Source of the DNA: Paramoeba atlantica
Taxonomy: Eukaryota > Discosea
Length of the DNA: 64,000 nt
Reading direction: 5' to 3'
Assembly: GCA_977017575.1 (NCBI GenBank)
Contig: CDRNVI010000002.1
Coordinates: 310,001 to 374,000, forward strand
In this document: in pieces, positions 1 through 9,850 of the stretch
How positions within the stretch are numbered: the first letter of the stretch is position 1
Layout of the letters: the number at the start of each line of letters is the position of its first letter
The notes under the pieces: generated by a model
The model's database searches: none
What the model was told of the DNA's origin: nothing
The model's input: the letters and a program-made list of their open reading frames with translations, nothing else
Translations under genes and position numbers: made by a program

Positions 1-554
1 ATCCTTAAACTCGCATTACTATCAATAATCCAAAGAGAGAGTATTGGAATGGATGCCACACAGGACGATATTTCACCTGAGGTTGAACACGTAGAAATTT
101 CCTGAAGTTGTTCTGGGAAAATATATTTACTTAATGCTAACAAGTCAGACCATTGAGAACGAAGTTGGTCGCTAATATATAGACTCTTCAAGTTGGTTTC
201 AAATTGTAGTTCGGACGATGAATAGGATATTGGCACGGCTGGTTTTGCTTCAACACGCAAAGCAACATAAATGCTTGAAATAGGGGCCGAAAAATAGTCC
301 CAGAACAAATACGGTAATGAGGACCCATATTTTCGCTCGCGCTTCGTCGTCGATGAGTCCTGCAAAGTGATCCAACAAGTATCCTTTAGAGAACATTGTA
401 TGTAATCTCCTGCGTGTAAAGTTTGGAGATGCTCGCAAGGTAAAGACACTGAATATCTTTCATCCTGCTCAGACTTCAGTTTAGTTCTCCGGGTCTCTTC
501 GGTGGCATCGTAAAAACTTGCATGCGTCAGAACGAATGGCCAGATCCACCACAT
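1..554 (-). CDS. Hypothetical protein, N-terminal part, runs off the left edge
   Basis: A reading frame stays open from an ATG at 554-552 to position 1, giving at least 184 residues; an in-frame TGA lies just upstream of the ATG. The product starts MWWIWPFVLTHASF, which could be a short signal or anchor segment, followed by a charged stretch (EETRRTKLKSEQDER) and then a mixed hydrophobic region with several Cys. I recognise no family. It is on the same strand as every other host gene here and is the last gene of the cluster in the direction of transcription. A 62-codon ORF in another frame (250-438) overlaps it and is probably a shadow. The real 3' end lies outside the window. Confidence 0.55.
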   Translation of the reverse strand, partial: MWWIWPFVLTHASFYDATEETRRTKLKSEQDERYSVSLPCEHLQTLHAGDYIQCSLKDTCWITLQDSSTTKRERKYGSSLPYLFWDYFSAPISSIYVALRVEAKPAVPISYSSSELQFETNLKSLYISDQLRSQWSDLLALSKYIFPEQLQEISTCSTSGEISSCVASIPILSLWIIDSNASLR

Positions 555-889
555 GGTTCAAATAGTTGGTTCACATAATATGAAGAAATTTTAAAATAAG
601 CGCAAAATTTTAGAATATATTTTTTTGTATCGCTCCTACATGTCGTGGTCTTAAGGAGGCGGTCCGAATCCATCATATTTCTATTCCACCAAAATTCGTT
701 AGAGTAATATTCTAGTCGTTTATATCATTTTACTTACTTAGTATGTCTAAGACTTGTTTATTTTAATTATGGGGTTGTCCTAATTTATGGTACCGCGCAC
801 TACTTTCGACATTTGATGTATTTTTCGGGATTCGACTGTCACGAACCTTAAAATGAGTCACGAGGCATGTTTTGCGGGTTTTCACGCAT
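555..889. other. Intergenic, AT-rich
   Basis: No gene, repeat or RNA is evident. This should hold the 3' UTR of the J-protein gene and the 5' leader of the partial gene at the left edge. Confidence 0.5.
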
Positions 890-1906
890 TCACCTTTCCG
901 AATCACCGCACATAATCCCGGGGCTCGATCGCAGATCCATAACAGGCACTTGAATGCATTTACGGGTGCGAAAAATGTTGAGCGGGGAGCGTTGAAAGGT
1001 TGCACAAGCTTCCCAAGGTGCGTTCAAGTCCTTTAACAGCACATTCACACTCTGCGCATCCCATAAACCCGACAGTTGTATGGGACCCATTTCACAAACC
1101 TGTGTGTTTGACTGAGCCACTGTGACACGAGCCGTCGCACGAGGAGGACCGACGACCTCCACAAAGGTACGTTTGTCCAACGAGGGCTGTGCCCGTAGAT
1201 CTACCGACTCAGACCAATTTTGGTTCGCCCAGATGCACAACAGAGCGGATAAAAAAACTGTTTTAAAAGCAGGACGTACACGTGCAGTGCCAATGATAAG
1301 CCCAACCACGAAATTGGCCACCAGAACGTGCCAAAGATACATCTCTGAGAGAATTGAAATTCCCACGAAGAATATAATCGCGAGCACAATACTTACTACA
1401 AACGCAGCCACTACTGCAGCAGAAGCCATTTTTCCATCAGCCCCAATGAACCCTTTGTCATAAAGTTTTCTCTTTTCCACACGAGAGAGAATTTCATAAC
1501 TGTCCTTTATGCGCTGAAACTCAGCCACCTCGCCTCCTTGATCGGGATGATACGTTTTAGACAATTCGTAAAAGCGACGCTTGACTTCGGAAGAAGACAC
1601 AGATCTATCGAGTCCAAGTCGTTCATAAAGATTTTCGCTCCAAGGCTTTGGATCTTTTGTAGAGTTCTGGGTTGTGGATGTAGTGAAGTCTCTTCTACAA
1701 AGAATGAAAATAGTGGTGCTTTTACTAAAGGTAACATGAAGATAATTCCTCAACACATCACTTCTTTCGCAATATGATGAGTTGATTTGACGAATTTCTC
1801 TATGCGCAAAAGGCCTCAGAATGGAATGGTATATTGGTACAGATAGCCTCCTGGAAAGTCCTTTGGACAATAGATTCCTAGTAACTGATAGTGCCTGCAT
1901 ATTCAT
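890..1906 (-). CDS. Mitochondrial membrane J-domain (DnaJ/Hsp40) protein
   Basis: 338 residues. A J-domain spans about residues 91-153 and contains the diagnostic HPD motif (120-122, context YHPDQGG), which stimulates Hsp70 ATPase. The first 80 residues are rich in Arg, Ser and Leu with few acids, like a mitochondrial targeting sequence. After the J-domain come two or three hydrophobic segments (about 162-185, 190-208, 213-228) and a soluble C-terminal tail. The lack of a G/F-rich region and of zinc-finger repeats makes it a type III J-protein. It is probably a membrane-bound cochaperone of mitochondrial Hsp70. It is not a plain Tim14/Pam18, whose membrane segment precedes the J-domain. The J-domain is certain; location is inferred. 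Confidence 0.85.
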   Translation of the reverse strand: MNMQALSVTRNLLSKGLSRRLSVPIYHSILRPFAHREIRQINSSYCERSDVLRNYLHVTFSKSTTIFILCRRDFTTSTTQNSTKDPKPWSENLYERLGLDRSVSSSEVKRRFYELSKTYHPDQGGEVAEFQRIKDSYEILSRVEKRKLYDKGFIGADGKMASAAVVAAFVVSIVLAIIFFVGISILSEMYLWHVLVANFVVGLIIGTARVRPAFKTVFLSALLCIWANQNWSESVDLRAQPSLDKRTFVEVVGPPRATARVTVAQSNTQVCEMGPIQLSGLWDAQSVNVLLKDLNAPWEACATFQRSPLNIFRTRKCIQVPVMDLRSSPGIMCGDSER

Positions 1907-2122
1907 GGGATTAGGATGTTTTAAGAATATGGGACAAAATGAACATCATACAGAAATTGGGGATTGTCTTAAACACTTCTTGAATAATGTAGCTAAAAGT
2001 GCTATGAAGGAAGGCATAAAGTTCGTGTCATAAAGCAAATATCCCCCTGTAAAGAAGATCTCCTCTATTAAAGAAACTTTTTGTACACCTGTCTCGTAAG
2101 AAAATTGCTCATTGAGCGAATC

Positions 2123-2152
2123 TTGATAATCTTATATTATCAAGATTATCAA
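2123..2152. repeat. Short inverted repeat, 11-bp arms
   Basis: TTGATAATCTT at 2123-2133 is matched by AAGATTATCAA at 2142-2152 around an 8-base AT spacer. It sits just before the dispersed repeat at 2165 and may mark an old element end. Confidence 0.6.
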
Positions 2153-2164
2153 AACTTTGAGCGA

Positions 2165-2310
2165 AGTCCCCGTTTACGAGTAAAGCCCAACTGCGAGCGT
2201 AGCCCTGGGACAGAATTATATTTTTTGGGGACCCGCGCGCTGGAGCGCGCGGGTCGTGCACTGAGAACCTATGTCTGCACCTCCGCAGGATTGTGTATTT
2301 GTTTTCCTAT
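2165..2310 (+). repeat. Dispersed repeat, copy 1, with GC-rich hairpin
   Basis: This stretch is closely similar to 6366-6516: both contain short words of the type GCGAGCGTAGCCC, then GGGACAGAATTATATTTTTT and GAGAACCTATG, and end near GCAGGATTGTGTATTT. Copy 1 carries a 12-bp-stem hairpin, GACCCGCGCGCT with its complement (2230-2255), which copy 2 has in a shortened form. Copy 2 lies directly upstream of a Merlin-type transposase fragment, so the repeat may be the end of that element. Confidence 0.65.
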
Positions 2311-2849
2311 ATGTGTATATTGCGACACCTAGTCGACGTGTCTAGGCCAAACAGTGAGCCGAATGACCTAGTTGATCAATTCGCGAAAAAATTAGAACTC
2401 AAAAAAAATCACTCCACTAAAAAAATACTTTCTTTAGAACGAATTTTAGAAATGTGACGCTCATTTTTTTTGGAAAATATGCGACGCTCTTTGGAAAAAA
2501 AGCGCTCGTTGAAATTTCAACGAAATGTGGACACGTCATTGATAAAAAAACAACGAAGTGTCGCCACGTCGTTGAAATTTCATGATCATCAGGGAGTGAT
2601 CTGATCAGGGAGCGTTGCGTAAGCCAAGGAACATTGCATAAGTGATATGTTAGAAGTTGTGTCCAAGAGATCCTTCTTGGTTAGGAAGCCCAAGTGAATA
2701 GAAAGCCCAAGTGGATCCATCGAGCGCGCTATTAGCGGATTATCCTATCCCCGAACGCTATTTTCCAAAATTGGAAAATTTACTGTATCCCTCCGGATAC
2801 ATACAAATCAAAAATGGTGTATAAAATATATTATGATATTAAAATCGTG

Positions 2850-3330
2850 AAGGAGGCACATCATGATTTGGGCGTGCATGTCCCGAAGCGGTGTGGGACA
2901 TGTGCGTCTAGTTCAAGGGAATCCGAATGCCACCTTTTTTTGCCACCCAGTACGTCGAGATTCTTGAAAAGAATCTTGCCCCCTCCATCGAAACTAGGGG
3001 TCTAGACCCCCCAAAAGTCATCTTCCAACAAGATAATGACTCCAAGCGCACAAGCCATTGTGCGCAGCGTTACCTTCGGGGTGCCGGGATTGAAGTCATG
3101 CAGTGGCCCCCGTAATCCCCTGACTTAAATCAAAATGAAAATGTGTGGGAGGAACTCAAGCGACGCCTTGCAGCGCAAGATGATCCACCAAGCGGGGTCC
3201 GAGAGTTGTGGGAGGGTAAAGATGGAATGGGCGAACATACCACCCTCAATATACCAAGCCCAGGTGTAGAGTTTGCCTGCCCGTATGAAGGCAGTGCTGA
3301 AGGCTCGTGGGGGGAATACACATACGGACA
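2850..3330 (+). pseudogene. Decayed Tc1-like transposase (DD34E), C-terminal two thirds
   Basis: Translated pieces give WACMSRSGVGHVRLVQGNPN, then FQQDNDSKRTSH, SPDLNQNENVWEELK and IPPSIYQAQ, which follow the order of a Tc1 transposase catalytic domain. From the Asp of QQDND to the Glu of NENVW there are 34 residues, the DD34E spacing of Tc1. The frame is broken at a T run near 2935 and by stops after QWPP and in the C-terminal helices, so it is dead. It differs from the DD32E transposases elsewhere in the window. I could not place its terminal repeats. Confidence 0.75.
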
Positions 3331-3781
3331 TAAACTCTCTAAGGCGATTACGTTTCATCCATTTTTTGGGTCAAGATTTTCTCTATAAGAGGTAGCAAAA
3401 AAACCCCTCGAATGCTAAACTTTTTTACATTCATTATTATTTCTTTGGTAGAACGAGCTGAGATAAACTATCTGTGAGTACTATTAGGTGACACTCATGC
3501 CTACACTACTAGCACACATTACCAGCGCAACCGTGATATTTAATCAATGGCTGTATACAAAAGCAAAAAATCGAAAGGTTTTTTTGCTGAAGATGAAAAA
3601 TTATAACACCTACCTCACGGTAGTTCGGGGTCATTCTAGGCGGATTTACGGTGCATGGTCTTGCTTTGGCAAGTAAAAAATGCAAGATAAAAATGAGCTC
3701 ACAATATTTTCGGTTTTCGTCCACTATTATAGTGATCTTTAAAGATGACCTTAAGGGATAAGATCAAAAACGATTCGATCC

Positions 3782-4735
3782 CTATTTGGCGGACCTGTTG
3801 CCAGGAACAGCAGTGCCTTGTAATTTACAATTTAACATTGAGTATGGATCGGGTATCTTGTGTTTCATTTCAGTATCGTTGTTTCGTGAGCTTCGCGCTT
3901 GCAAGTTGTAAAACTCTACTTGCACCTTCGTGTCTAGGTCGGATTGCTTCTTATGTATTACCTGGCTTACATGTTGCATGACGTCTCCTCTCCAAGTGCG
4001 TGTGGAAGCTGGGCCTTGATCCTGCAATGGAATAACGCTGTCTTGAAGACACTTGATCAAATCAACGATTAACTTTGGAAACGAAATGCAGCTGTCACAC
4101 AGAAACAAAAGGTGATGCACTGCGTCATTGTTAATGTTGGTGCGCAATAGCGTAGAAACTTGCTCAACGAGCATTGCCTCTATTTTGTATCGCATGAATC
4201 CGTCCTGTGAAGCAAGTTTATCTGGGGGAATTGGTGCATTTTCTACAGCGTCAATAACTACGTCTGCCCAATCCCAAGATGCGGATAATCTCTCTCGAAG
4301 GATGTCCAAGCATTGGTAGGTCGCATCGGCTACAGTAAAAATTTTGTTCGACTCTTCCTCACTTTCATCAGCTTTTTCATTTCCTGTGTCAGGGAAAAGT
4401 ACATTCAGTAAACCAAAATTAGAATTCGGATCCGTATGAGCCTGCAAGACTGCAAGGGCTATAGCAACACAGTGTAAATAAACCTCTTCACAAATTTCTG
4501 TAAGATCCAGTTCTTCGTTGAACTTCTGTAAAAATCGTGAAAGACGAAGCAGGGTATGATATCGAATAGGGGAATGGTTCAAAAAATTATCAACATCCCA
4601 ATAGGCAAGGTGTCGAATACACTTCCTTAGTATATTCTTATCAATAGTGGTTTCCATAAGCATTTTTTTGTTTTCTTCGTTTTTTGGAGCGCAGAGATTC
4701 AAGCAACGGAGAACGTAGTTAATTTCAGCTTCCAT
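3782..4735 (-). CDS. Hypothetical all-helical protein
   Basis: 317 residues of mixed composition, mostly amphipathic helix by eye, with an acidic linker near the middle (KADESEEESNK) and a polar Ser/Arg/Lys-rich C-terminus. There is no targeting signal, membrane segment or known motif. The helices could form a HEAT/ARM-like or scaffold fold, but the repeats are not regular enough to claim it. Complete start-to-stop frame, the same strand as all host genes and balanced composition make it a likely real gene. Confidence 0.6.
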   Translation of the reverse strand: MEAEINYVLRCLNLCAPKNEENKKMLMETTIDKNILRKCIRHLAYWDVDNFLNHSPIRYHTLLRLSRFLQKFNEELDLTEICEEVYLHCVAIALAVLQAHTDPNSNFGLLNVLFPDTGNEKADESEEESNKIFTVADATYQCLDILRERLSASWDWADVVIDAVENAPIPPDKLASQDGFMRYKIEAMLVEQVSTLLRTNINNDAVHHLLFLCDSCISFPKLIVDLIKCLQDSVIPLQDQGPASTRTWRGDVMQHVSQVIHKKQSDLDTKVQVEFYNLQARSSRNNDTEMKHKIPDPYSMLNCKLQGTAVPGNRSAK

Positions 4736-5679
4736 TCTGGACTTAAATTATTAATACTTTTCAACTCACACGTACATTGGATTGTCCAAATTCACTCTTA
4801 CATAAATTGTTTAAAGTGCTTTATGTATTATAAATCTCCGGCCAAAATAAGGCACCGTCCTCTAAAATCCAAATGCTTCGCTTGTTTTATCTAATTTTTG
4901 TAGCATTTTATAGATCTCAACACAAAGAGTTTGCGCGTTAAGAAACGGAACAAGAAATCTCAAATGCATACGTTTGAAACGTCGGAACATTGCATTTTTA
5001 AGCCCTTAAAAATAAAAAAAAACGCCCTCGTAAACGAAAAACTCTTCTCCCCTCTGAGAAATTCAACTTTAGGGTATTAGGGGAAATTTAACTTTAGGGG
5101 TATTATTGCGCGGGTTGTTTACCACCTCTTCCTCTCTCTTCTTTATGGTATCTTAAAAACCTGGGTCCCGGGATTTGAGCCCAGGTAGTCCGAGCCCAGG
5201 TAAGACATGCAGTTCAGAATCTGGTGGTTACTTTTTCACAACATGCGAGCCTGAGCCATACGTTGTTAGTGGGAAACAATTTGCGAAGGGGTGGGCATGG
5301 CGAGGGCCCGCATGAGTAGTTCCTACGTAGAAGAGTATCCGAAACGAAAATATAGACCACAGTAATAACCCTAGGAACGCAACACGCGTGAAGTCCATTC
5401 TAAAAAAGAAAGAACAGACACGAGAATCTAAGTACTATCATAGTACTTTGGCACATAGTCTATGTGCAACCACGAAGATGATAAACTGTTGTGGACACCG
5501 CGTCGTACGCTGGGACACGTCCACCGCCGTACACAGAAACCAACTACAGAAGAAATCACGGTGAAAGTGAAGCGTTATTGCGCCAAAAAAATATTCTAAT
5601 ATTGGTTTGAAACAAATACATGTATGTATTCTTTTGGAGTGTGCCAGATTATTACAAACACAACCTGTTTTATCACTAT
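4736..5679. other. Intergenic region, nothing recognised
   Basis: No gene or RNA is recognisable. Near 5170-5200 there is a short run of similar words (CCTGGGTCCCGGG, GAGCCCAGGTA twice). The first part should hold the leader of the 317-residue gene. Confidence 0.4.
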
Positions 5680-6003
5680 GAACTGCGCACAACACAATTA
5701 ATTAAGTTGTCTGCTGGAAGCCGAACCGTAGCGCGCACTGATTGCTGGCGAGCGAGTCGCTCGCTGGGAAACGACTTGCGGCATGAGACAGTTTATCATC
5801 GACCTTCTTTGGTGCACACCAACACTGTTGAACGCATGAATGAGATGCTCAAGAAAGCAGTACAATCCCGTCGGAATGGGACCCTTGGGTGCCTTGATGA
5901 AGAAAGAAAAGATCGACCGAAGTTCAGCGGAGAACTTGTCAATGATCTGAAGATCGGAAATAGCGCGGGAAACCCTTTAAGAAGGTGTGAGAAGATCTCT
6001 AAT
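5680..6003 (+). pseudogene. Merlin/IS1595-like transposase fragment, C-terminal half
   Basis: The frame reads RTDCWRASRSLG, then HETVYHRPSLVHTNTVERMN and LKKAVQSRRNGTLG. This is the region of the second Asp and the Glu of Merlin/ISXO2-type transposases, whose usual form is DGW..Y ... VNHS..FVDP.TGAHTNTIE..W. A few residues around FVDP are lost. A similar stretch occurs at 21819-22197. The matching N-terminal half of such an enzyme lies downstream, not upstream (6577-7462), so these are separate or rearranged fragments. Confidence 0.65.
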
Positions 6004-6365
6004 TAATATGCAGTCACAGCTTTTTAGAAGTGAAATCAAAAGAAATAAGTAGTAGCGGTCCATAAACCTAAAAAAATGTCTTCATTTATTTATTTCAAAA
6101 AAGGCGCAATAATGCTTCACTTTGGCCGAAATCACTTATCCTACACATGCGAAACGAATGAAACCAATGGATATTGAAAAAGCAAGATTTTTAATGAAAT
6201 CGTGGACTTCACGGGCACTTCCGTGAGTTTTAGCGATACCTTGATGATTTGTCAGGGATGTGCTTACGTGTCAGACCCTGAATCATCGAAAGGTCAATCT
6301 CATCATCGAAGGTGATTTTATGTGCTTCTCAGCCGAAAAAAGTACACAATATATTTTTTGAACCC
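6004..6365. other. Intergenic spacer between Merlin fragments
   Basis: AT-rich, with short ORFs only. It probably consists of decayed transposon sequence, but I see no recognisable motif. Confidence 0.35.
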
Positions 6366-6516
6366 AACTGTGAGCGTAGCCCACGTTTGCGAGTAAGGCC
6401 CCCATTTTCGAGCAAAGCCCAACTGTGAGCGCAGCCTTGGGACAGAATTATATTTTTTCGCGCCCCCGCGAGCTCTGAGAACCTATGCCTGCCACTTCTG
6501 CAGGATTGTGTATTTA
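6366..6516 (+). repeat. Dispersed repeat, copy 2
   Basis: Second copy of the repeat at 2165-2310, in the same orientation. It adds one more unit of the GAGCGTAGCCC-type word. It ends about 60 bases before the Merlin-type reading frame, consistent with being a 5' terminal region of that element family. Confidence 0.65.
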
Positions 6517-6576
6517 ATCTGCGACATAAGATGTGCTAACTGAGTGTATCGGTGTTGTTTTTGAGATCTACGATAT

Positions 6577-7462
6577 TTGTGGCCTGCGAGGAGGAGAGTT
6601 GTATTTTTCGGATCGGTGATACTAGCAAGGTACAAATGCCATGTAAGCGCTTCTACCCTTCTTCTCATTGTTTTTAGTTTCATGAATTACGAAGAGGATG
6701 GTGCGCGCGAAAAACAGGCTCTTTTAAAGAGCCTGTTTTTTCTTGTGGACAGTGAAGTGCTGCGAAGTCGTGAAGCTAACACACCGTCCGAAGATCAAGA
6801 TACGCCACCTCCCAGTAGGAGGCTCCTACATAGTTACGAACTCCTGGTTCGTGGGCGGACAGAATTTTTAGTCCGCTGGTCGGTGCTGATGCCACGACAC
6901 GCGCGTTGCTTTCAGTGGAACGTTTGTGCACGTGTTGCGCTGGGTTTACGTCTGTGCGTGGGTGGCAATCTTACGATTCCATCCTGGCGGACAGTGCGCA
7001 GAACAATGGATATCTCACCACGGCTTATTAGATCCCCCGTCTTGTGTTATTCATGGTCGTGAGATGATGCGCGACGTCCCTGGACGATCTGACATCCAGG
7101 TTTGCCGATTTCACGAATTCTCAACAAATCCCTGTCGATTGAAGCGTGGGAAATACGAACCCTATGTTTCTTCTCGAATGAAACTTGACGCAGGGAAGTT
7201 GTTGCGAGTTTGGGCGGACATCGCGGACAATTTGGCTGCCGGTCAAACTGTTCGTAATCGTTGCATTCGCCGGAAAGTGATGACGAGATTGTTGCAAGAT
7301 TTGGGGAATGCAGCGCTTCACCAGGATGAAAATACCGTGTACACTTTCTCACGTCTCCAGATGGATGAAACTCTCCCAGGAAAACGAAAATACCAACGAG
7401 GAAGACTCACCCGAAAAACGTATGTGGTTTCTGAATGTCCTCGTTCACATTTCACGGTTTGA
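6577..7462 (+). pseudogene. Merlin/IS1595-like transposase, N-terminal half, frameshifted
   Basis: Two overlapping frames (6577-7062 and 6926-7462) together resemble the start of a Merlin transposase. The second ends with LQMDETLPGKRKYQRGRLTR, matching the family's first catalytic Asp motif (DET..g.rKy.rGR). Upstream are pieces resembling the family's zinc-binding N-terminal region. At least one frameshift is present and the second Asp/Glu region does not follow in frame. The first frame contains a perfect 32-nt palindrome (6710-6741). Confidence 0.7.
6710..6741. repeat. Perfect 32-nt palindrome
   Basis: The sequence AAAAACAGGCTCTTT plus T is followed immediately by its exact reverse complement, with no spacer. 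As RNA it would form a strong hairpin followed by a U run. It lies inside the N-terminal reading frame of the Merlin-like fragment. Confidence 0.8.
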
Positions 7463-8343
7463 GCTATTAGTTTAGGCCCCCTGAGCCATAAAATGCAGTG
7501 ACCTGCATCCCAGGAGTCAACTTTGCTCATGACAATGCTCTTAGCACAAGAAATATCCGGGCATCCTGCGCAAACCGGAGTAAAATTTTCCTAAGTCATG
7601 CGGGAGGAGCGCTTGTAAGACAAAAATGAACATAATTATGCTAAGAAACGATGTCTAACGCTTTTACGAGACAAAAAAAAATGGAAGTGTTAAAAAATTG
7701 GGCGAAAAGAATTATTTTTTGTGCAATATTGGGTTAATTTCACCGTCTTTTCTACTATTTGCATTTTTTTGGATTTGTATTTTTTCCCTTCTTTATAAAT
7801 CAGAATGAATCGTGTAAATTTGTACGAGCTCCAGCGTGAAACACATGCCGACATTATCACAGATGCAGGACACTATACCTGTCCCTGGGCAGCGATTCAG
7901 ATGATGAAAACGAGTCGTCAGACAAAGCTGAAACAGCTGATGCTCTGCACATAGAAAAACACAGCCGATGCTCTGCACATATTCTGAAAATATATCCGAG
8001 AATGCATACACTGTATGATGAATCTGAAGCGAGCTGTAGTGAGAGTTCCTCTAGCAGTGCCGAAGACGATACTACCAATACAGCTGTCATTAACGTTCTA
8101 AAACGAAACTGGACATTTTAAAAGCCATTCTTGGGTCATGCGCAAGTCTGCGAGAGCTCTCCAATGCGATGCTACTCTCGGGCCTACGGTATACACTAGA
8201 TGTATCACTAGATACAAAGAATAGTTTGGTGCAGGGAGGTTAATCCACCTCATCAAACACGTTTTTGTTGCAAAAGAGAGTTCCTGTTTCATTACGAGCT
8301 CTTTTGTAAGTGACTTTATCTACAGTATCATGTTTTTGTGTTG
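7463..8343. other. Transposon-derived spacer with an acidic Ser-rich reading frame
   Basis: Around 7900-8100 the plus strand encodes an acidic, Ser-rich stretch (SDSDDENESSDKAE, later SCSESSSSSAEDD). This resembles the acidic N-terminal parts of the transposon ORFs at 58674 and 60430. A 21-base direct repeat (AGCYGATGCTCTGCACATA core) occurs at about 7935 and 7962. At 8150-8170 the words GCGAGAGCTCTCCAATGCG match an inner part of the Tc1 terminal repeat found at 20115 and 30238. No intact gene is present. Confidence 0.4.
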
Positions 8344-9561
8344 TCATTTCTTGACAGTTTCTTTTGTCATTCCTTCTACTCTTCTCTGTAAAAACAAAAG
8401 CTTTCTTTTGTCATCTCCAGAAATCCATGATTTTTCCAGTAATTTCTGCATTTCTTCTTGTACCTTTGTCTGTTCCCGTTGGTGCTTTTCCTTTACATCT
8501 TCGGGGACATTTTCAAGCGAATGTTCATATTTGTTTAGTGCGGCACCATATTTACACCACTTTAAAAAGGCAGAAGTCACTGAATTGATATTTTCCTTGC
8601 ATGCTATACGTGTCGGCGCCTCAGGAAACGTTGTCTGCACTTCACGTACAGAAGTTTCTTCCGGTTTAGCGAGCCGGTCCTTCCCTATTTCGCTATTTTC
8701 TGAGGTTGGCGTATTCGTTGTCAACGTGTTCTCCTGTAACGATAGTGTCTCTTGGTCGTGGGTTATTAGCGTATGTCGACGTAAATTCGAGAGGCTATCA
8801 AAGAAAGTATCGCACGTCGGGCATTTGAGAGGTAAAATTTGCAACACTTCCGCTATCTGAGAAAGTCTCGGGTACACTTCGTTACCATCCACTTTCAATG
8901 ATTTATCGTCCAAACATTGAAAATACTTCTTATTGTAAATCAAACTCCACAAGTAAGATGCGGATTCTGGGACGTGTTCGAGCTCACTGCTCAGTATATG
9001 AAGCTGCGTCGAGCTCCCTTTCCCATGTACTGCAAGAAAACCTACCCTATATCCTACTCCCGACTTTGATGCGTACGATGACATAAACTCAGCCACTTCC
9101 TCTGCCGTCACAAATGATGCATCGTCACCTAGTTGTAGATCTTCCACTGACAAATTTTCTTTCTTGGCGTACAACTCCGCATAATTAAGAGTAGGATACC
9201 GTTCAAGGAGGGCTTGAGCAGCGGAAATCGCGCTGTAACGGTCAATAAACCTGCTAACTTGTTGCCGTAAAGTTCTGTGGTAAGCACTTATACTCCGCAC
9301 GGGCTTCTGGGGTAACACGACAACGTGAACGAAAGCCCACTTACAGGGATGCATGACAAAAACAGTCTCATCTGAAAACGCAATCACAGTCTCCGGAGTG
9401 ATAGGCACTTGTAGTTGAGGAAATAGAGGCCCCACATGCATGTGAATTGGTGTTCCTTTTTCGTTCAATAGAGAAACTTGCTGCGTGTCTTCGTCAGTGA
9501 ATTGTAGTGTGTCATCTACCTCCGTGGCCTGCGTATCTCGGGATCGCTTTGTACCAGTCAT
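8344..9561 (-). CDS. Aprataxin-like protein with degenerate HIT active site
   Basis: 405 residues. The block FVHVVVLPQKPVRSISAY (78-94), then YRVGFLAVHG (171-180) and STQLHILSSELE (184-195), then LPLKCPTCDTFF (243-254) with His at 263 and 268, follows aprataxin in order. Aprataxin has the HIT strand with the HxHxHxx triad and then a C-terminal C2H2-type zinc finger. Aprataxin removes 5'-AMP from aborted DNA ligation ends. Here the triad reads Ser184-Thr-Gln186-Leu-His188, so only the third His remains and the nucleophilic His is Gln. The zinc finger (C247, C250, H263, H268) is kept. The N-terminus and the Lys/Glu-rich C-terminal helix are extra. It probably binds DNA without the usual catalysis. 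Confidence 0.75.
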   Translation of the reverse strand: MTGTKRSRDTQATEVDDTLQFTDEDTQQVSLLNEKGTPIHMHVGPLFPQLQVPITPETVIAFSDETVFVMHPCKWAFVHVVVLPQKPVRSISAYHRTLRQQVSRFIDRYSAISAAQALLERYPTLNYAELYAKKENLSVEDLQLGDDASFVTAEEVAEFMSSYASKSGVGYRVGFLAVHGKGSSTQLHILSSELEHVPESASYLWSLIYNKKYFQCLDDKSLKVDGNEVYPRLSQIAEVLQILPLKCPTCDTFFDSLSNLRRHTLITHDQETLSLQENTLTTNTPTSENSEIGKDRLAKPEETSVREVQTTFPEAPTRIACKENINSVTSAFLKWCKYGAALNKYEHSLENVPEDVKEKHQREQTKVQEEMQKLLEKSWISGDDKRKLLFLQRRVEGMTKETVKK

Positions 9562-9850
9562 AATGAGTAGTTCAATTACGGAAGTTCAATTATGGAGCGA
9601 TCCCCAAGATCTACCTTATGGCAATTTTTTATAGTACTTGTACAGAGTCTTTGGACAAGGTGAGAGCCTACCTCATGATTTCTAAAACCAATTTTAAAAC
9701 TAAAATTTCAAGAATTCGTAAGTTTTATGCAACGTTATTCCGATATACTGTAAGCTTCTTACAAAAAGAATTCCGAACACTTGAAATTTACTGAAAAATT
9801 ATTTCCTCCAATTTCACAAGTTATTACCTCCCCAAACCAAACCTACCCCC
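9562..9850. other. Intergenic spacer
   Basis: AT-rich in its first half, then a pyrimidine-rich plus strand close to the stop codon of the proteasome gene. No features are seen. Confidence 0.4.

Larger units (their letters stand above)
1907..3781. other. Intergenic region with repeat and Tc1 debris
   Basis: No host gene is visible in this 1.9 kb. It holds a short inverted repeat (2123-2152), one copy of a dispersed repeat with a GC hairpin (2165-2310) and a decayed Tc1 transposase (2850-3330). The part from 3340 to 3781 shows only short ORFs with no recognisable content. Confidence 0.6.

Noticed and set aside
250-438. Small membrane protein ORF (62 codons, minus strand)
   Set aside because: It overlaps a longer open frame (554 to 1, minus) that runs off the window. 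The longer frame is the better gene candidate.
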